A stretch of 64,000 nucleotides of DNA from an uncultured Caryophanales bacterium. Its GTDB lineage: Bacteria; Bacillota_I; Bacilli_A; RFN20; CAG-288. The position numbers and the translations under genes are program-made. The notes beneath the pieces are model-generated. The model did not search any database. It saw nothing but the letters and a program-made list of their open reading frames with translations, and was not told the DNA's origin. The first letter of the stretch is position 1. Each line of letters opens with the position of its first letter. Of this stretch, positions 48,709 to 58,710 are shown in pieces. The stretch spans positions 1 through 64,000 of the forward strand of contig CAJMBK010000007.1 of NCBI GenBank assembly GCA_905211645.1, written 5' to 3'.

Positions 48709-49989
48709 TTATTTATTAGTTTCAGAACTATCAGTTACTTCAAATAAGCCTTCTTTAACGCCAAGGTTAACGATGGCTTTTGTGGAATTTGAAATTTTCT
48801 GAGATGAAGTTTGTAATTCATCATAAGATTTTTGAAGTGAAGAAATAGTTGTTCCTAACTTTTCGTATCTTTCATTAAAACGTCTAACATCATCGCTTAA
48901 AGTGTTGATCTTTTGAACGATAACTTTAACGTTTTTACTTATGTTGTAATTGATTGAAAGAGTTTGAATGTTTGCTAATATTGGTTGCAATAAAGAAGGT
49001 GAAGCAAGAATAACCTTATTCTTCCTTGCATACTCAACAACATTCTTGAATAAAGTTTCTTCATTAACGATGAAGAAATAGATGGAGTCATTTGGAATAA
49101 ACATCAAAGCATAATCTGGTGTAACGTCTTTGATAATGTAGTCTTGAGCAATCTTTGCAACTTGATTTCTTAATTCGTTTTTAAATGTATTTAATTCATC
49201 TTTATTCAATTCTTTTGAGGTATCTTGAATATAATCAGTGATTAAGTTACTGTAAGAATTAAATGAGAATTTAGAGTCGATACAAAGAATGTTATTCTTT
49301 TCATGTGGGAGATAAATGACGCAGTCTGGTTTGACATCGCACTTCTTATCGCCTTTTTTAATTGTTATCACCTTTTGGAACTCATAGACGTCTTTTGTGT
49401 CACCAAAAGTAGCTGAGACAATTGTTTCCAAGGCAATCTCTCCGAATCTTCCACGTGTTTGAGAATTGGTTAAAACGCTATTTAATTTAACAACTTCGGT
49501 TGAAAGATTATCTAAGTTTCTTTGAGCTGTGGTGATTTCTCCAAGAGCCTTATTAACCTTTTCTAAGTTGTTAGTAGTATCTTTGAAACCTTCATCGAAT
49601 TTTTGCTTAACATTCTCTTTCAAATTCTCTTGGAACTGACGGAATGTTTCTTTAAATTCGTTGTTAGATTTAGCAATCTTATCATTGAATTCAGAGTTGT
49701 TATTATTAATTTTTTCAATGATATCAGCATTTTTTCTATTGATACTTTCAACGTTTTGACTATTTAAATCATTAACTAATTTGACTATGCTATTTTTATA
49801 CATCTCGATGTTAGTATTCAAATTATTGTTGATTGAATCCTTTAAATCGTTGATATTTTCAGCGGTGATTTGATTGGTGGTAGGTGTCACAGCTTTATTC
49901 TTTTTAGTCATAAAAACGATTAAAAAGATAACCAAACCTAAGATAATTACGCAAGCTATAGATGAGATGATAATTGATGCAAGTTCCAT
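48709..49989 (-). CDS. rmuC: RmuC family protein
   Basis: 426 residues. An N-terminal membrane anchor (about 5-27), a long coiled-coil (about 40-150), then the RmuC nuclease-like domain: GRFGEIALETIVSATFGD, CDVKPDCVIYLP and CIDSKFSFNSY (family Kf). In Escherichia coli RmuC limits recombination at inverted repeats; the fold is of the restriction endonuclease type. GGAGG lies upstream of the ATG. Monocistronic. Confidence 0.92.
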   Translation of the reverse strand: MELASIIISSIACVIILGLVIFLIVFMTKKNKAVTPTTNQITAENINDLKDSINNNLNTNIEMYKNSIVKLVNDLNSQNVESINRKNADIIEKINNNNSEFNDKIAKSNNEFKETFRQFQENLKENVKQKFDEGFKDTTNNLEKVNKALGEITTAQRNLDNLSTEVVKLNSVLTNSQTRGRFGEIALETIVSATFGDTKDVYEFQKVITIKKGDKKCDVKPDCVIYLPHEKNNILCIDSKFSFNSYSNLITDYIQDTSKELNKDELNTFKNELRNQVAKIAQDYIIKDVTPDYALMFIPNDSIYFFIVNEETLFKNVVEYARKNKVILASPSLLQPILANIQTLSINYNISKNVKVIVQKINTLSDDVRRFNERYEKLGTTISSLQKSYDELQTSSQKISNSTKAIVNLGVKEGLFEVTDSSETNK

Positions 49990-50112
49990 ATATTCCTCCT
50001 TACTTACACAATACTAAATTTTTTCAAATATTATAAATTTTTCTGCAACTTTTTAAAAATTTTTCGAAAATCATCTTAAGCACTTTTAAAAACGCATAGT
50101 TTCTAATATCAT

Positions 50113-50141
50113 TTGCACATTATTTTAAAAATGTATAAAAT
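50113..50141 (+). promoter_or_regulatory. Promoter for the Ntn-type amidase gene
   Basis: TTGCAC (50113-50118), 17 bases, TAAAAT (50136-50141). The start point lies just upstream of the GGAGG site for ATG 50164, giving a very short leader. Confidence 0.6.
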
Positions 50142-50163
50142 GGTATGGTTTTTGGAGGTTTTT

Positions 50164-51411
50164 ATGTCTAAAGTAAAAGAAAAGAAGAAAATGAAGCTCT
50201 GGAAGAAGATTCTTTTAATCAGTGGAGTAACTATTTTATCCATTGGTGTTATCGGTGTTGTTGGAATCTTCTCATTGTGGGGAAACGAAATTTCTTCAGT
50301 ATGTTCAATTAGAAAATTAGTTGAAACCAAGGAGGAAAATAAGTCCGGTCCTGTCTATGAGATGACAATCCATGGTGGTTATTACTTTGATAAATTCATC
50401 GAACAAGGTGGTGTCAGTTCAGATAATGAGTTAATCGATTTTATCGTTGATAATATTTCAAAAGGTATTTTACCTATCAGTATTTCTGCTCCTACAATCG
50501 GTTGTGCATCATTCACCGCAATCAATGAAAACGGTGAAAGAATCATGGGTAGAAACTACGATTTCTCCACAACAGCATCTATGATTGTTAAAACTGATCC
50601 AGGTGATGGTAGATACAAATCTATTTCAAGTGTTGACTTACAATTTTTAGGTATCGATGAAGAACCTTATGCAGATAGTTTAGCAAGTAAATTCTTATCC
50701 CTTGCTGTTCCTTACATCCCATTAGATGGTATCAATGAAAAAGGTGTTGCTTGCTCAATTTTAATGTCCTATCAAGGTGATGGTGATGAAACAGTTCCTA
50801 CCAATCAACAAACTGAAAAGCCAGATTTAACATCCACAACAATGTTAAGAATGATTTTGGATTATGCAGGTAGCGTTGATGAAGCAATCGATATGGTTTC
50901 TAAATATGATTTGCACGATTCTGCAAACACCTCATTTCACTACATGATTGCTGATTCAACTGGTGATAGTGCAATCTTAGAATGGGTTTCTAATGATGTT
51001 AATACTGACACTGATGGTTCCAAACGTGTTTTAAATGTCATCAGAAATGACGATGATGCTGCTTTAGGTGAAAAAGAAGGCGCAGATGATTTCCAATATG
51101 TCACAAACTTCTTAGTCACACCAGATTATTACAATAATGATGAAGAAAAAGGTGGATTTGACCGTTATAACAAGATTCAAGAAATGATTAATCCTGATGG
51201 CACCAATACCGAAGGTAAAATCACCAATGATAATGTATTGGATATTTTAGAAACTGTTGGTAGAAGAAAATGGGATAAAGCAAATGGTGACTCCGATTCA
51301 AACGGTATCACAGTTTATTCAACTTTATTCAATTTAACTAACAAGGAAATGATCTTTGTTTCCAACGAAGAATTTGATAATCCTGCTAGTATTTTCACTT
51401 ACAAGTTATAA
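50164..51411 (+). CDS. Membrane-anchored choloylglycine hydrolase-like (Ntn) amidase
   Basis: 415 residues from ATG 50164 with GGAGG upstream. Residues 1-16 are basic and 17-39 hydrophobic, an uncleaved anchor or signal. Cys 114 in TIGCASF is followed by Arg 130 and Asp 133 (GRNYDF), the +16 and +19 spacing of the catalytic Cys, Arg and Asp in bile salt hydrolase and penicillin V acylase. In this superfamily the Cys becomes N-terminal after processing; here a 113-residue presequence would have to be removed. Probably cleaves amide bonds of acyl conjugates outside the membrane. The substrate is unknown; bile salts are possible for a gut bacterium but not shown. Confidence 0.78.
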   Translation: MSKVKEKKKMKLWKKILLISGVTILSIGVIGVVGIFSLWGNEISSVCSIRKLVETKEENKSGPVYEMTIHGGYYFDKFIEQGGVSSDNELIDFIVDNISKGILPISISAPTIGCASFTAINENGERIMGRNYDFSTTASMIVKTDPGDGRYKSISSVDLQFLGIDEEPYADSLASKFLSLAVPYIPLDGINEKGVACSILMSYQGDGDETVPTNQQTEKPDLTSTTMLRMILDYAGSVDEAIDMVSKYDLHDSANTSFHYMIADSTGDSAILEWVSNDVNTDTDGSKRVLNVIRNDDDAALGEKEGADDFQYVTNFLVTPDYYNNDEEKGGFDRYNKIQEMINPDGTNTEGKITNDNVLDILETVGRRKWDKANGDSDSNGITVYSTLFNLTNKEMIFVSNEEFDNPASIFTYKL

Positions 51412-51434
51412 CCTTTTAAATAATATTCTCCATT

Positions 51435-51466
51435 TAACCTAAGCCAATGAATTTGGTTTAGGTTTT
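51435..51466 (+). terminator. Terminator after the amidase gene
   Basis: AACCTAAGCCAA/TTGGTTTAGGTT (12 bp with one G-U) followed by T4. Confidence 0.8.
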
Positions 51467-51526
51467 TCTATGTATATAATTTATTAGATAGTCTAGATTT
51501 AGTAAAATTATTTTGAGGTTTTAAAG

Positions 51527-53977
51527 ATGGACATTAGTAATTTTATCTACGTTAAAAACTACAGAATTAGCTTAATTTCTAAGTACGCAATTAGAATTGA
51601 AAAAGATGATAACAAAGAGTTTTGTGATTATAAAACTCAATTTGCTTTCAATAGAAACTACAAATTAAATAATCCAGAATTTGAATTGACTGAAAATGAT
51701 AATTCTTTCTCTTTGAAAGTCTATGTTGATAAGAAGAGATTCTACACAGTAACAATTAAAGATAATTTTGAAGATAGTCATATTATTTTCAGCGATAAAC
51801 CACATGAAAAACATCTTTTAAAGGATAATACTTCAATTAATGGAACCTACGACACCGTCGATAGAATGGATGGTGAAGAACTTGTTACAGGAGAACCAAA
51901 TACCTATTTTAAAGGTTTGGTAACTAAGACAGGTTACTTTGTTTTACATGATGAAGAGAGTTATCTTTTGGATGATAATTTAACTGTTTTAAATAAGAGA
52001 AATAACGATGAAATTGACTGCTATCTCTTTATTTCCTACTACTCAATTGATGAGATGTTTAAAGGATATTTTGAAATTAGCAACTTTCCACCACTACTTC
52101 CAAGATTTGTCTTTGGAAACTGGTATTCTCGCTTCTATCCTTACACTGATAAAGAGTATATCTATCTCATGGATAAGTTCGATGAGGATGATATTCCTTT
52201 CACTGTTGCAATTATTGACATGGATTGGCACTACTCCTGGACTAATAATCATAATATTTACGATGATACAGGAATTCCAGAAGAAGAATTCTTCAGAAAA
52301 GGTGAAGATGGAAAGCTTCATTACATTCCTTCAAACTACAGAGATGAAATTAAGGATGAAAACTGGAGATATGGTTGGACAGGTTATACATTTAACAAGA
52401 AATTATTCCCAAATCCTAAGGAATTTTTAAGTGAACTTAAAAAGAGAAATCTTGCAGTTGGCTTAAATTTACACCCTGCCGATGGCGTTGCATTCTATGA
52501 AGATTGCTATAAGAAATTTGCGGATAGTTTAAATTTTGATACCACTAATAAAGAAAGTATTCGCTTTGATTTCACTGATAAAAATTACGTTGATAAATAC
52601 TTTGAAAATGTTTTAGATCCATACATAAATGAAGGTGTCGATTTCTGGTGGGTTGATTGGCAACAAGGTCCAAATTCAAACTATCCAGGTTTAACTCCAC
52701 TTTGGCTTTGCAACCATTACTTCTATCAAAACTCACTCAAACATTTGGATAAGGGTTTGATTCTTTCAAGATTTTCATCTTATGGAGGCCACAGATATCC
52801 TCTTGGTTTCTCAGGTGATGCTTACATCACTTTCAAATCTTTGAAGTATTTAATTAAGATGACTTTAGGTGCATCCGATTGCGGATTCCCATATTTTTCA
52901 CACGATATTGGTGGTCATATGTTTGGTGAAAAAGATGGTGATTTGTATCTTAAATTCGTTCAATTTGGTGTTTTCTCACCTGTAAACAGATTGCATTGCA
53001 CCTGTTCAGATATTCTTTCTAAAGAGACTAAAATCTATCGTGGTGGATATGAAAATCTTTTAAATGATTGTTTAAGATTAAGACATAGGATGATTCCTTA
53101 TATCTACTCTTATTCTTATAGAACTACTAATGAAGGTCGTAGCTTAATTAGACCTATTTACTACGAGAATTTAACAAGATATTCCGAAGAAAAATACATG
53201 TATGAATATATCTTTGCTGACAATTTATTAGTTGCTCCTTTCTTTGATAGAGAAAAGCATGATGGTAACTCCAGAATGGTCGAATTCTTCGATGCAAAAG
53301 GCTATGATTCTTACTTTGATATCACCTATGGTTATAAATATAAAGCAGATAAAACTGTTAAGATTTATAGAGATAGGGGTGATTTACCAGTCTTTATTAA
53401 AAACGGTGGTTATTTCATCTTAAATGGTGAAAAACACACTGGTAATTCATTGAAGAATCCTTCAATTTATAAAGCAATCACAACATTTGGTGATGGTAAC
53501 TACACAATTATTGAAGATAATGATGATAAATCCACTTCAACTTTAGTCTTTGATAGTAAAGCTGATATTAAGAAAGATGTTTTAACAGTTTCAGTTGAAA
53601 ATAATACTGATGAAGATAAAACAATCAAATATTCTTTCTTAGATATCTTCAAAATCAAAGAAATTAAGTTTAAAAATTGCACTGGAATTTATCATTTAGA
53701 AGGTGAAAACTTAGAAGTAGAAGTTAAGGTTGGTTCTATGCAGAAATCATCTGTAACAATTAATATTTCTAAGTTTACTTCTGAACTAGAAGAGGTAATT
53801 TTCTACATCAAGAGAAGAATGAAATACATCGATGATGATAATGAAGCAAGAAATAATCTTTATTACTCATTGGATAATTCACAATCGTTCTCAAATTTAG
53901 TTAAACTCATCAAACAATCTTCATTGAAGAGCACAAATAAATTGAAACTTTTCGAAATTATAAAAGGAATTAAGTAG
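51527..53977 (+). CDS. Glycoside hydrolase family 31 (alpha-glucosidase/xylosidase type)
   Basis: 816 residues. The (beta/alpha)8 catalytic domain spans about 190-560: IIDMDWHYSWTNNHNIYDD, FWWVDWQQG with the nucleophile Asp 377, FSGDAYITFKSL with the likely acid/base Asp 431, and ASDCGFPYFSHDIGGH. A beta-rich N-terminal domain and two C-terminal beta domains fit the family. No signal peptide, so it acts in the cytoplasm, presumably on imported glycans or on glycogen-derived sugars. The next gene starts one base after its stop, so the two are co-transcribed. Confidence 0.92.
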   Translation: MDISNFIYVKNYRISLISKYAIRIEKDDNKEFCDYKTQFAFNRNYKLNNPEFELTENDNSFSLKVYVDKKRFYTVTIKDNFEDSHIIFSDKPHEKHLLKDNTSINGTYDTVDRMDGEELVTGEPNTYFKGLVTKTGYFVLHDEESYLLDDNLTVLNKRNNDEIDCYLFISYYSIDEMFKGYFEISNFPPLLPRFVFGNWYSRFYPYTDKEYIYLMDKFDEDDIPFTVAIIDMDWHYSWTNNHNIYDDTGIPEEEFFRKGEDGKLHYIPSNYRDEIKDENWRYGWTGYTFNKKLFPNPKEFLSELKKRNLAVGLNLHPADGVAFYEDCYKKFADSLNFDTTNKESIRFDFTDKNYVDKYFENVLDPYINEGVDFWWVDWQQGPNSNYPGLTPLWLCNHYFYQNSLKHLDKGLILSRFSSYGGHRYPLGFSGDAYITFKSLKYLIKMTLGASDCGFPYFSHDIGGHMFGEKDGDLYLKFVQFGVFSPVNRLHCTCSDILSKETKIYRGGYENLLNDCLRLRHRMIPYIYSYSYRTTNEGRSLIRPIYYENLTRYSEEKYMYEYIFADNLLVAPFFDREKHDGNSRMVEFFDAKGYDSYFDITYGYKYKADKTVKIYRDRGDLPVFIKNGGYFILNGEKHTGNSLKNPSIYKAITTFGDGNYTIIEDNDDKSTSTLVFDSKADIKKDVLTVSVENNTDEDKTIKYSFLDIFKIKEIKFKNCTGIYHLEGENLEVEVKVGSMQKSSVTINISKFTSELEEVIFYIKRRMKYIDDDNEARNNLYYSLDNSQSFSNLVKLIKQSSLKSTNKLKLFEIIKGIK

Positions 53978-53978
53978 T

Positions 53979-54953
53979 ATGGAAAATAGGATCATCAATA
54001 TTGGCTTTCTTGGTGCTGGTAAAATGGCTGCAGCTTTTGCAGATAGTTTGAATTCTTATAACAGAAAAAAAGGCTATCGTTTCTCATTATATGGAGTTAG
54101 TGCAAGAGATGTTTCTAGAGCCGAAGAATTCAAAAATACTCATGGTTTTAAGAAGACCTATGAAACTTATTTGGATATGGCTCAAGATCCAAATATTGAT
54201 GTAATTTATATCAATACTACAATTGCTCAACATTATGAGCAAATTAAAATGTGCTTAGAAAATAACAAGAATTGTTTCGTAGAAAAAGCTTTTACAAATA
54301 ACGCAGATGAACTTAAAGAATTAGTTGAATTAGCAAGAAGCAAGAACTTATATTTAGGTGAAGCAATTTGGACTAGATTTATGCCTTATATCGATGATAT
54401 TAAGAGAGATATCAAGTCCGATTTAATCGGTTATGTCTTCAATATTCAATCAAATTTAGGCTATTCAATCAGTCACATTGAAAGACTTCAAAGAAAAGAT
54501 TTAGGTGGAGGAGCCATGAAAGATGTCGGTGTTTATCCACTTAATTTCTCACTTATTTTTGCTGATAGCAAAGTTAGAGATATTCATGTCGATAAAACTT
54601 ACACAAAGAGTGATGTTGATGAATCAGAATGGTTCACACTTTTCTTTGAAAATGGAATCGTTGCAAATAACTTCTCAACAATGCTCACTCAAACTTCAAG
54701 AAAAGGTTTTATTTACGGCAGCAAAGGTTACATCGAAGTTTTTAATATTAACAACCCTGAAAAATACGAAGTACATGATGAACATGGAAATTTAATAAAA
54801 GTTGTTCGATACGATGATAGAGAACTTGTGGGTTATGAGTATGAAATTCAATGTTTGTATGATGACTTACTTTCTGGTCACAAAGAACCACGTCTTATGC
54901 CACTTGAAAAATCCATCGAAGTCATGGAATTAGTCGACAAAATTCTTGCATAA
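53979..54953 (+). CDS. Gfo/Idh/MocA family oxidoreductase
   Basis: 324 residues. Rossmann fold with GFLGAGKMAAAFADSL near 9-24, the nucleotide-binding region INTTIAQHYEQI, the EKAFTNNADEL segment with the conserved E-K-P-like motif (here EKAF), and the C-terminal substrate domain with LGGGAMKDVGVYPLNF (family G...D.G.Y). Such enzymes oxidise or reduce sugars and related polyols with NAD(P). Coupled to the GH31 gene, suggesting the two process the same glycan or sugar. Confidence 0.9.
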   Translation: MENRIINIGFLGAGKMAAAFADSLNSYNRKKGYRFSLYGVSARDVSRAEEFKNTHGFKKTYETYLDMAQDPNIDVIYINTTIAQHYEQIKMCLENNKNCFVEKAFTNNADELKELVELARSKNLYLGEAIWTRFMPYIDDIKRDIKSDLIGYVFNIQSNLGYSISHIERLQRKDLGGGAMKDVGVYPLNFSLIFADSKVRDIHVDKTYTKSDVDESEWFTLFFENGIVANNFSTMLTQTSRKGFIYGSKGYIEVFNINNPEKYEVHDEHGNLIKVVRYDDRELVGYEYEIQCLYDDLLSGHKEPRLMPLEKSIEVMELVDKILA

Positions 54954-54954
54954 T

Positions 54955-54991
54955 AAAAATCTTCTTAGAGTCATTTCTAAGAAGATTTTTT
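54955..54991. terminator. Bidirectional terminator between the oxidoreductase gene and glgA
   Basis: AAAAATCTTCTTAGA/TCTAAGAAGATTTTT, a perfect 15-bp stem with A and T runs at both ends, serving both converging operons. Confidence 0.9.
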
Positions 54992-54998
54992 AGTTGAA

Positions 54999-56417
54999 TT
55001 ACTTCATCATTTCGTTGAATAATTTGATGTATTCGTTGATGGTGTTCTTCCAAGAAGAATCATATTCCATAGCGTTTTTAATCATTTTTTGGAATTCTTC
55101 TTTATTTTGAGAAACACGATATGCCCAAATAAACATCTTATTCAAATCATCGTAGTCGTTGTAGTTGAATGTGAAACCAGTTGGATCTTTGTAGGTACCA
55201 AAACTTTTAACTGTATCAATTAAACCACCGACGTTACTAACAATTGGTAATGCACCATAACGCATTGCAATAAGTTGAGAGATACCGCAAGGTTCGAAGG
55301 CACTAGGCATCAAATAAAAGTCACTTGCTGCATAAATTAAGTGTGCCATTTTATCCGAATAACCACGATAGATATGGACATTTTCAGGATAGAGATATCT
55401 GAAATGTTCAAATCGATTTTCGTAGTAACTATCACCTGAACCTAAAACGATGAGTTTACCACCTGTAACTGCGATTAAAGGAATTAAATCAATAATCTTT
55501 TGAACACCTTTTTGGTCAGTTAAACGGGAAACAACACCGTAAACTAAAGGTCTGTGGTTAGCATCGAAATCGAAAAGTAATGTCTTACCAATTTCTTTTA
55601 AGGCCGCAACTTTACCTTTTTCTCTTGTTTCATAGTTGAAAGTGACAGGAATCTTAGTATCTTTTGTAGGATCGAATTCAGAGTGATCCAAACCGTTTGT
55701 GATACCGGAGAAATCCTTTTCTCTCATGTGGATGATATAGCCAAGACCATTGAAGCAAGTCATATCAGCAAGTAATTCTCTTGCGTGATTCTTACTGACT
55801 GTATTAACTTTATCTGCACAGACAATACCTGCTTTTAAGTAGGCAACTTGGTCATTAAATTTAACAATACCAGAATCGAAATAGTAGTAATCAAGGTTGA
55901 AGAAATCTTTTAAAGATTGTCTTGATGTGTAACCTTGGAAAAGTGGATTATGGATTGTAAGTAAGGTTTTAACTCTTAAATTGTTGTGACGGCATAAAAG
56001 AGGTAACATACCCATTTGCCAGTCATTGCATTGCATGATGTCAAAGGCATCATCTGATCTTTTTAAGAATTCGATAACAGCTAAATTGAATGCTGCATAA
56101 CGTAATGGATCATCAAAATAACCGTACAATCTGTCACGATAGAAAAATTGATTCTGTTCAACAAAGAAGTAATTAACTCCATTTTCATGAAGTCTAAAAA
56201 TTCTTGTGTCAACGTTATGATAATTGGTATAAACTTGGAAATGATGAACTTCCTCTAAAGGTAAATGCTTATTTTGAATCACTTCATAATAAGGAAGAAT
56301 GACATCAGTTTGTATACCTAATTTTGTTAATTCGTAACTAAGTGAAAATGCAATATCACCTAAACCACCAGTTTTGCAATAAGGTTTGCATTCACTAGTT
56401 GCAATTAAAACTCTCAT
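54999..56417 (-). CDS. glgA: Glycogen synthase GlgA
   Basis: 472 residues, normal. GT5 glycosyltransferase that extends alpha-1,4-glucan from ADP-glucose. KTGGLGD near 16-22 binds ADP-glucose; the second domain has VVSRLTDQKGVQKI and the conserved E-P-C-G-I-S-Q-L nucleotide-binding motif (FEPCGISQL) near the C-terminal third. Its ATG overlaps the last base of glgD. Last gene of the glgC-glgD-glgA operon; no glgB or glgP is in the window. Confidence 0.95.
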   Translation of the reverse strand: MRVLIATSECKPYCKTGGLGDIAFSLSYELTKLGIQTDVILPYYEVIQNKHLPLEEVHHFQVYTNYHNVDTRIFRLHENGVNYFFVEQNQFFYRDRLYGYFDDPLRYAAFNLAVIEFLKRSDDAFDIMQCNDWQMGMLPLLCRHNNLRVKTLLTIHNPLFQGYTSRQSLKDFFNLDYYYFDSGIVKFNDQVAYLKAGIVCADKVNTVSKNHARELLADMTCFNGLGYIIHMREKDFSGITNGLDHSEFDPTKDTKIPVTFNYETREKGKVAALKEIGKTLLFDFDANHRPLVYGVVSRLTDQKGVQKIIDLIPLIAVTGGKLIVLGSGDSYYENRFEHFRYLYPENVHIYRGYSDKMAHLIYAASDFYLMPSAFEPCGISQLIAMRYGALPIVSNVGGLIDTVKSFGTYKDPTGFTFNYNDYDDLNKMFIWAYRVSQNKEEFQKMIKNAMEYDSSWKNTINEYIKLFNEMMK

Positions 56418-57526
56418 TAGATGATATCTCCCTTCTTGATGAAGACAGGTCTTTCTTCTGTTCCAACAAGATATTTAACATGTAAAACTGTACAAGTTTT
56501 ATCGATAACTGCATGGTCAATCTTGCAATCTGGGTAGATATGAGTATCGGAAAGGATGACGGAATTTGATATTTCACAACCTTTTTCGATGATGACATTT
56601 CTTCCGATGACGCAGTTTGTAACTTTACCATCAATAACAGCACCGTTAGCAACGACAGAATGAGTAACTTTGGCGTTTTCCTTATAAAGTGCTGGAGGTG
56701 TGTCGTAAGTCTTGGTGTAGATTGGCCAATTAGGTGTGATAAATTTAGCGGAATTTGTTGGATCGATGAGATAAAGTGAATTTCTTAAGTATGATGAAAG
56801 CGAATCAAACGCTAAGATATCACCTTCAAATTCATATGTTTTAACAACTAAATCTTCAAGTAAGTAGTTGATGGTATCAAAAAGAGAGAAGTAAGCGGAA
56901 ATCTTTGTTGAATAGTTGATTAAATTCAACATAGTTTGCTTATCCATGATACAAACTTCGGTGAAAAGTTCGAACTTATCATCTACACCTAAATTCTTTT
57001 TAAGTGAGAAAACACGACCTTTTTCACTAGCTTCAACTTCGTATTTGTTGATGTATTTATCTTTACCACCTTCGATTTTCTTAGTCATCAAAGTGATAGC
57101 AGCTTTATTTTTAATATGTGCTTCAACAAGTTTGTTGAAATCAAATTTCATAAGAATATCTGCTGGTGCAAAGATGACATAATCAATTTGATCATCTTCG
57201 TAAACCCAGGAGTTTTCAATGAGGTTATTGATGTCGTGATTGTATTCTTCGACTTCAGTTTTCTCGTTGTACATGATGGATAATTTACCAATCTTGGTGT
57301 TATCGTTCCACCAGTGACCTAAACCGATGTGTCTAACTAAAGATCTGAGGTTTGATTTAACCAAAACACCCATCTTGTCGATATCGGAGTTTGAAAAGTT
57401 TGATAATGGGAAGTCAATGAAGTTGTAACGACCTAAAAATGATGTACTTGCTAATGATCTATTCTTATTCAAGCCCTCAATACGAGGTGAATTATGAAGA
57501 TTGACAATACCTAAAATTCTTTTCAT
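56417..57526 (-). CDS. glgD: Glucose-1-phosphate adenylyltransferase regulatory subunit GlgD
   Basis: 369 residues. Nucleotidyltransferase fold and C-terminal left-handed beta-helix as in GlgC (HSVVANGAVIDGKVTNCVIG), but the catalytic GGxGTRL loop is replaced by VNLHNSPRIEGLNKNR, as expected of the GlgD subunit. It forms a mixed tetramer with GlgC and raises activity. Starts four bases after the glgC stop. Confidence 0.93.
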   Translation of the reverse strand: MKRILGIVNLHNSPRIEGLNKNRSLASTSFLGRYNFIDFPLSNFSNSDIDKMGVLVKSNLRSLVRHIGLGHWWNDNTKIGKLSIMYNEKTEVEEYNHDINNLIENSWVYEDDQIDYVIFAPADILMKFDFNKLVEAHIKNKAAITLMTKKIEGGKDKYINKYEVEASEKGRVFSLKKNLGVDDKFELFTEVCIMDKQTMLNLINYSTKISAYFSLFDTINYLLEDLVVKTYEFEGDILAFDSLSSYLRNSLYLIDPTNSAKFITPNWPIYTKTYDTPPALYKENAKVTHSVVANGAVIDGKVTNCVIGRNVIIEKGCEISNSVILSDTHIYPDCKIDHAVIDKTCTVLHVKYLVGTEERPVFIKKGDII

Positions 57527-57530
57527 ACCC

Positions 57531-58649
57531 TTACTCCTTATTTACAAAGATAACTTTCTCTTGTTGAGAACCATCGTAGTTATTGACAACAGTTAATTCA
57601 GGTGAAACTAAGCAGTGGTTAATCTTGACACCGGCTTTGATTCTTGTACCCTGCATGACAACTGAATCAACAACTTCAGCACCTTCCTCGATGACAACAT
57701 CAGTGAAGATAACTGAGTGTTTAACTGTACCGTAAATTTGTGCTCCCTGATTGATCATTGATGATTCAACGATGGAATTATCACCGCAATACATTGGTAA
57801 TGAGTGTGTATCTTCAGAGAAAATCTTGAGGTTCTTATCAAAGATGTCAAGTTGACTTGAACCGTTTAATAAGTCCATATTTGCGTCATAAAGTGATTGG
57901 ATAGTACCGACGTCTTTCCAATAACCTTTGAATGTGTAGGTGTAGATTTGTTTCTTAACAGTGTTGAGTAAGTATGGGATGATATTCTTACCGAAATCGT
58001 GTTCGGAATTTTCATCTTTACTATCTTTAATCAAAGCATCTCTTAAAACTTTGTAGTTGAAAATGTAGATACCCATACTTGCAAGTGTTGAGATTGGTTT
58101 CTTAGGTTTTTCAACGAATTCAACAACTTTGCCAGCACCATCTGTATTCAAAATACCAAATCTTGAAGCTTCTTTGATATCAACTTCGTAAGATGCGATT
58201 GTACAATCTGCCTTATGATCTTTGTGGTATTGAAGCATCTCTTCAAAGTCCATCTTGTAGATGTGGTCACCAGAAAGAATAAGAACGTACTCAGGTTTTA
58301 ATGAGTCGAGCCAATCGATATTTTGGTAGATTGCGTCTGCAGTGCCTTTGTACCAAGTTGCACCTTCATCGGTTTCTCTAGGTGGTAACATTGTTGTGAT
58401 GGATCTGTTTCCATCGATACCCCATTTGCTACCGTTACCGATGTAAAGGTTCATTTGGACTGATTCGTATTGGGTTAAAACACCAACAGAATCGATTGAT
58501 GAATTTGCAATGGATGAGAGTGGAAAGTCGATAATTCTAAATTTACCACCGAATGAGACGACAGGTTTAGCAATCTTTCTTGTTAAAGATTCCAAACGTG
58601 TGCCTTTACCACCTGCGAGTAACATTGCAACCATTTCATTGTGTTTCAT
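57531..58649 (-). CDS. glgC: Glucose-1-phosphate adenylyltransferase GlgC
   Basis: 372 residues. Makes ADP-glucose from glucose-1-phosphate and ATP. MLLAGGKGTRLESLT near 9-23 is the nucleotide loop, KFRIIDFPLSSIANSSID follows, and GDHIYKMDFEEML is the metal site region. The C-terminal beta-helix has VIIEEGAEV-type repeats (TDVVIEEGAEVVDSV). AAAGGAGGAG precedes the ATG. A terminator from the upstream gene lies in the gap, and TATACA downstream of it may serve as a -10 box. Confidence 0.95.
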   Translation of the reverse strand: MKHNEMVAMLLAGGKGTRLESLTRKIAKPVVSFGGKFRIIDFPLSSIANSSIDSVGVLTQYESVQMNLYIGNGSKWGIDGNRSITTMLPPRETDEGATWYKGTADAIYQNIDWLDSLKPEYVLILSGDHIYKMDFEEMLQYHKDHKADCTIASYEVDIKEASRFGILNTDGAGKVVEFVEKPKKPISTLASMGIYIFNYKVLRDALIKDSKDENSEHDFGKNIIPYLLNTVKKQIYTYTFKGYWKDVGTIQSLYDANMDLLNGSSQLDIFDKNLKIFSEDTHSLPMYCGDNSIVESSMINQGAQIYGTVKHSVIFTDVVIEEGAEVVDSVVMQGTRIKAGVKINHCLVSPELTVVNNYDGSQQEKVIFVNKE

Positions 58650-58675
58650 ATATTCTCCTCCTTTTAAATTGTTGT

Positions 58676-58703
58676 ATAAAAAATCTGCCTATTACGGCAG
58701 ATT
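58676..58703 (-). terminator. Terminator of the membrane protein gene upstream of glgC
   Basis: AATCTGCC/GGCAGATT stem with a 6-base loop, followed on the minus strand by T6. Confidence 0.85.
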
Positions 58704-58710
58704 GAAAAAA

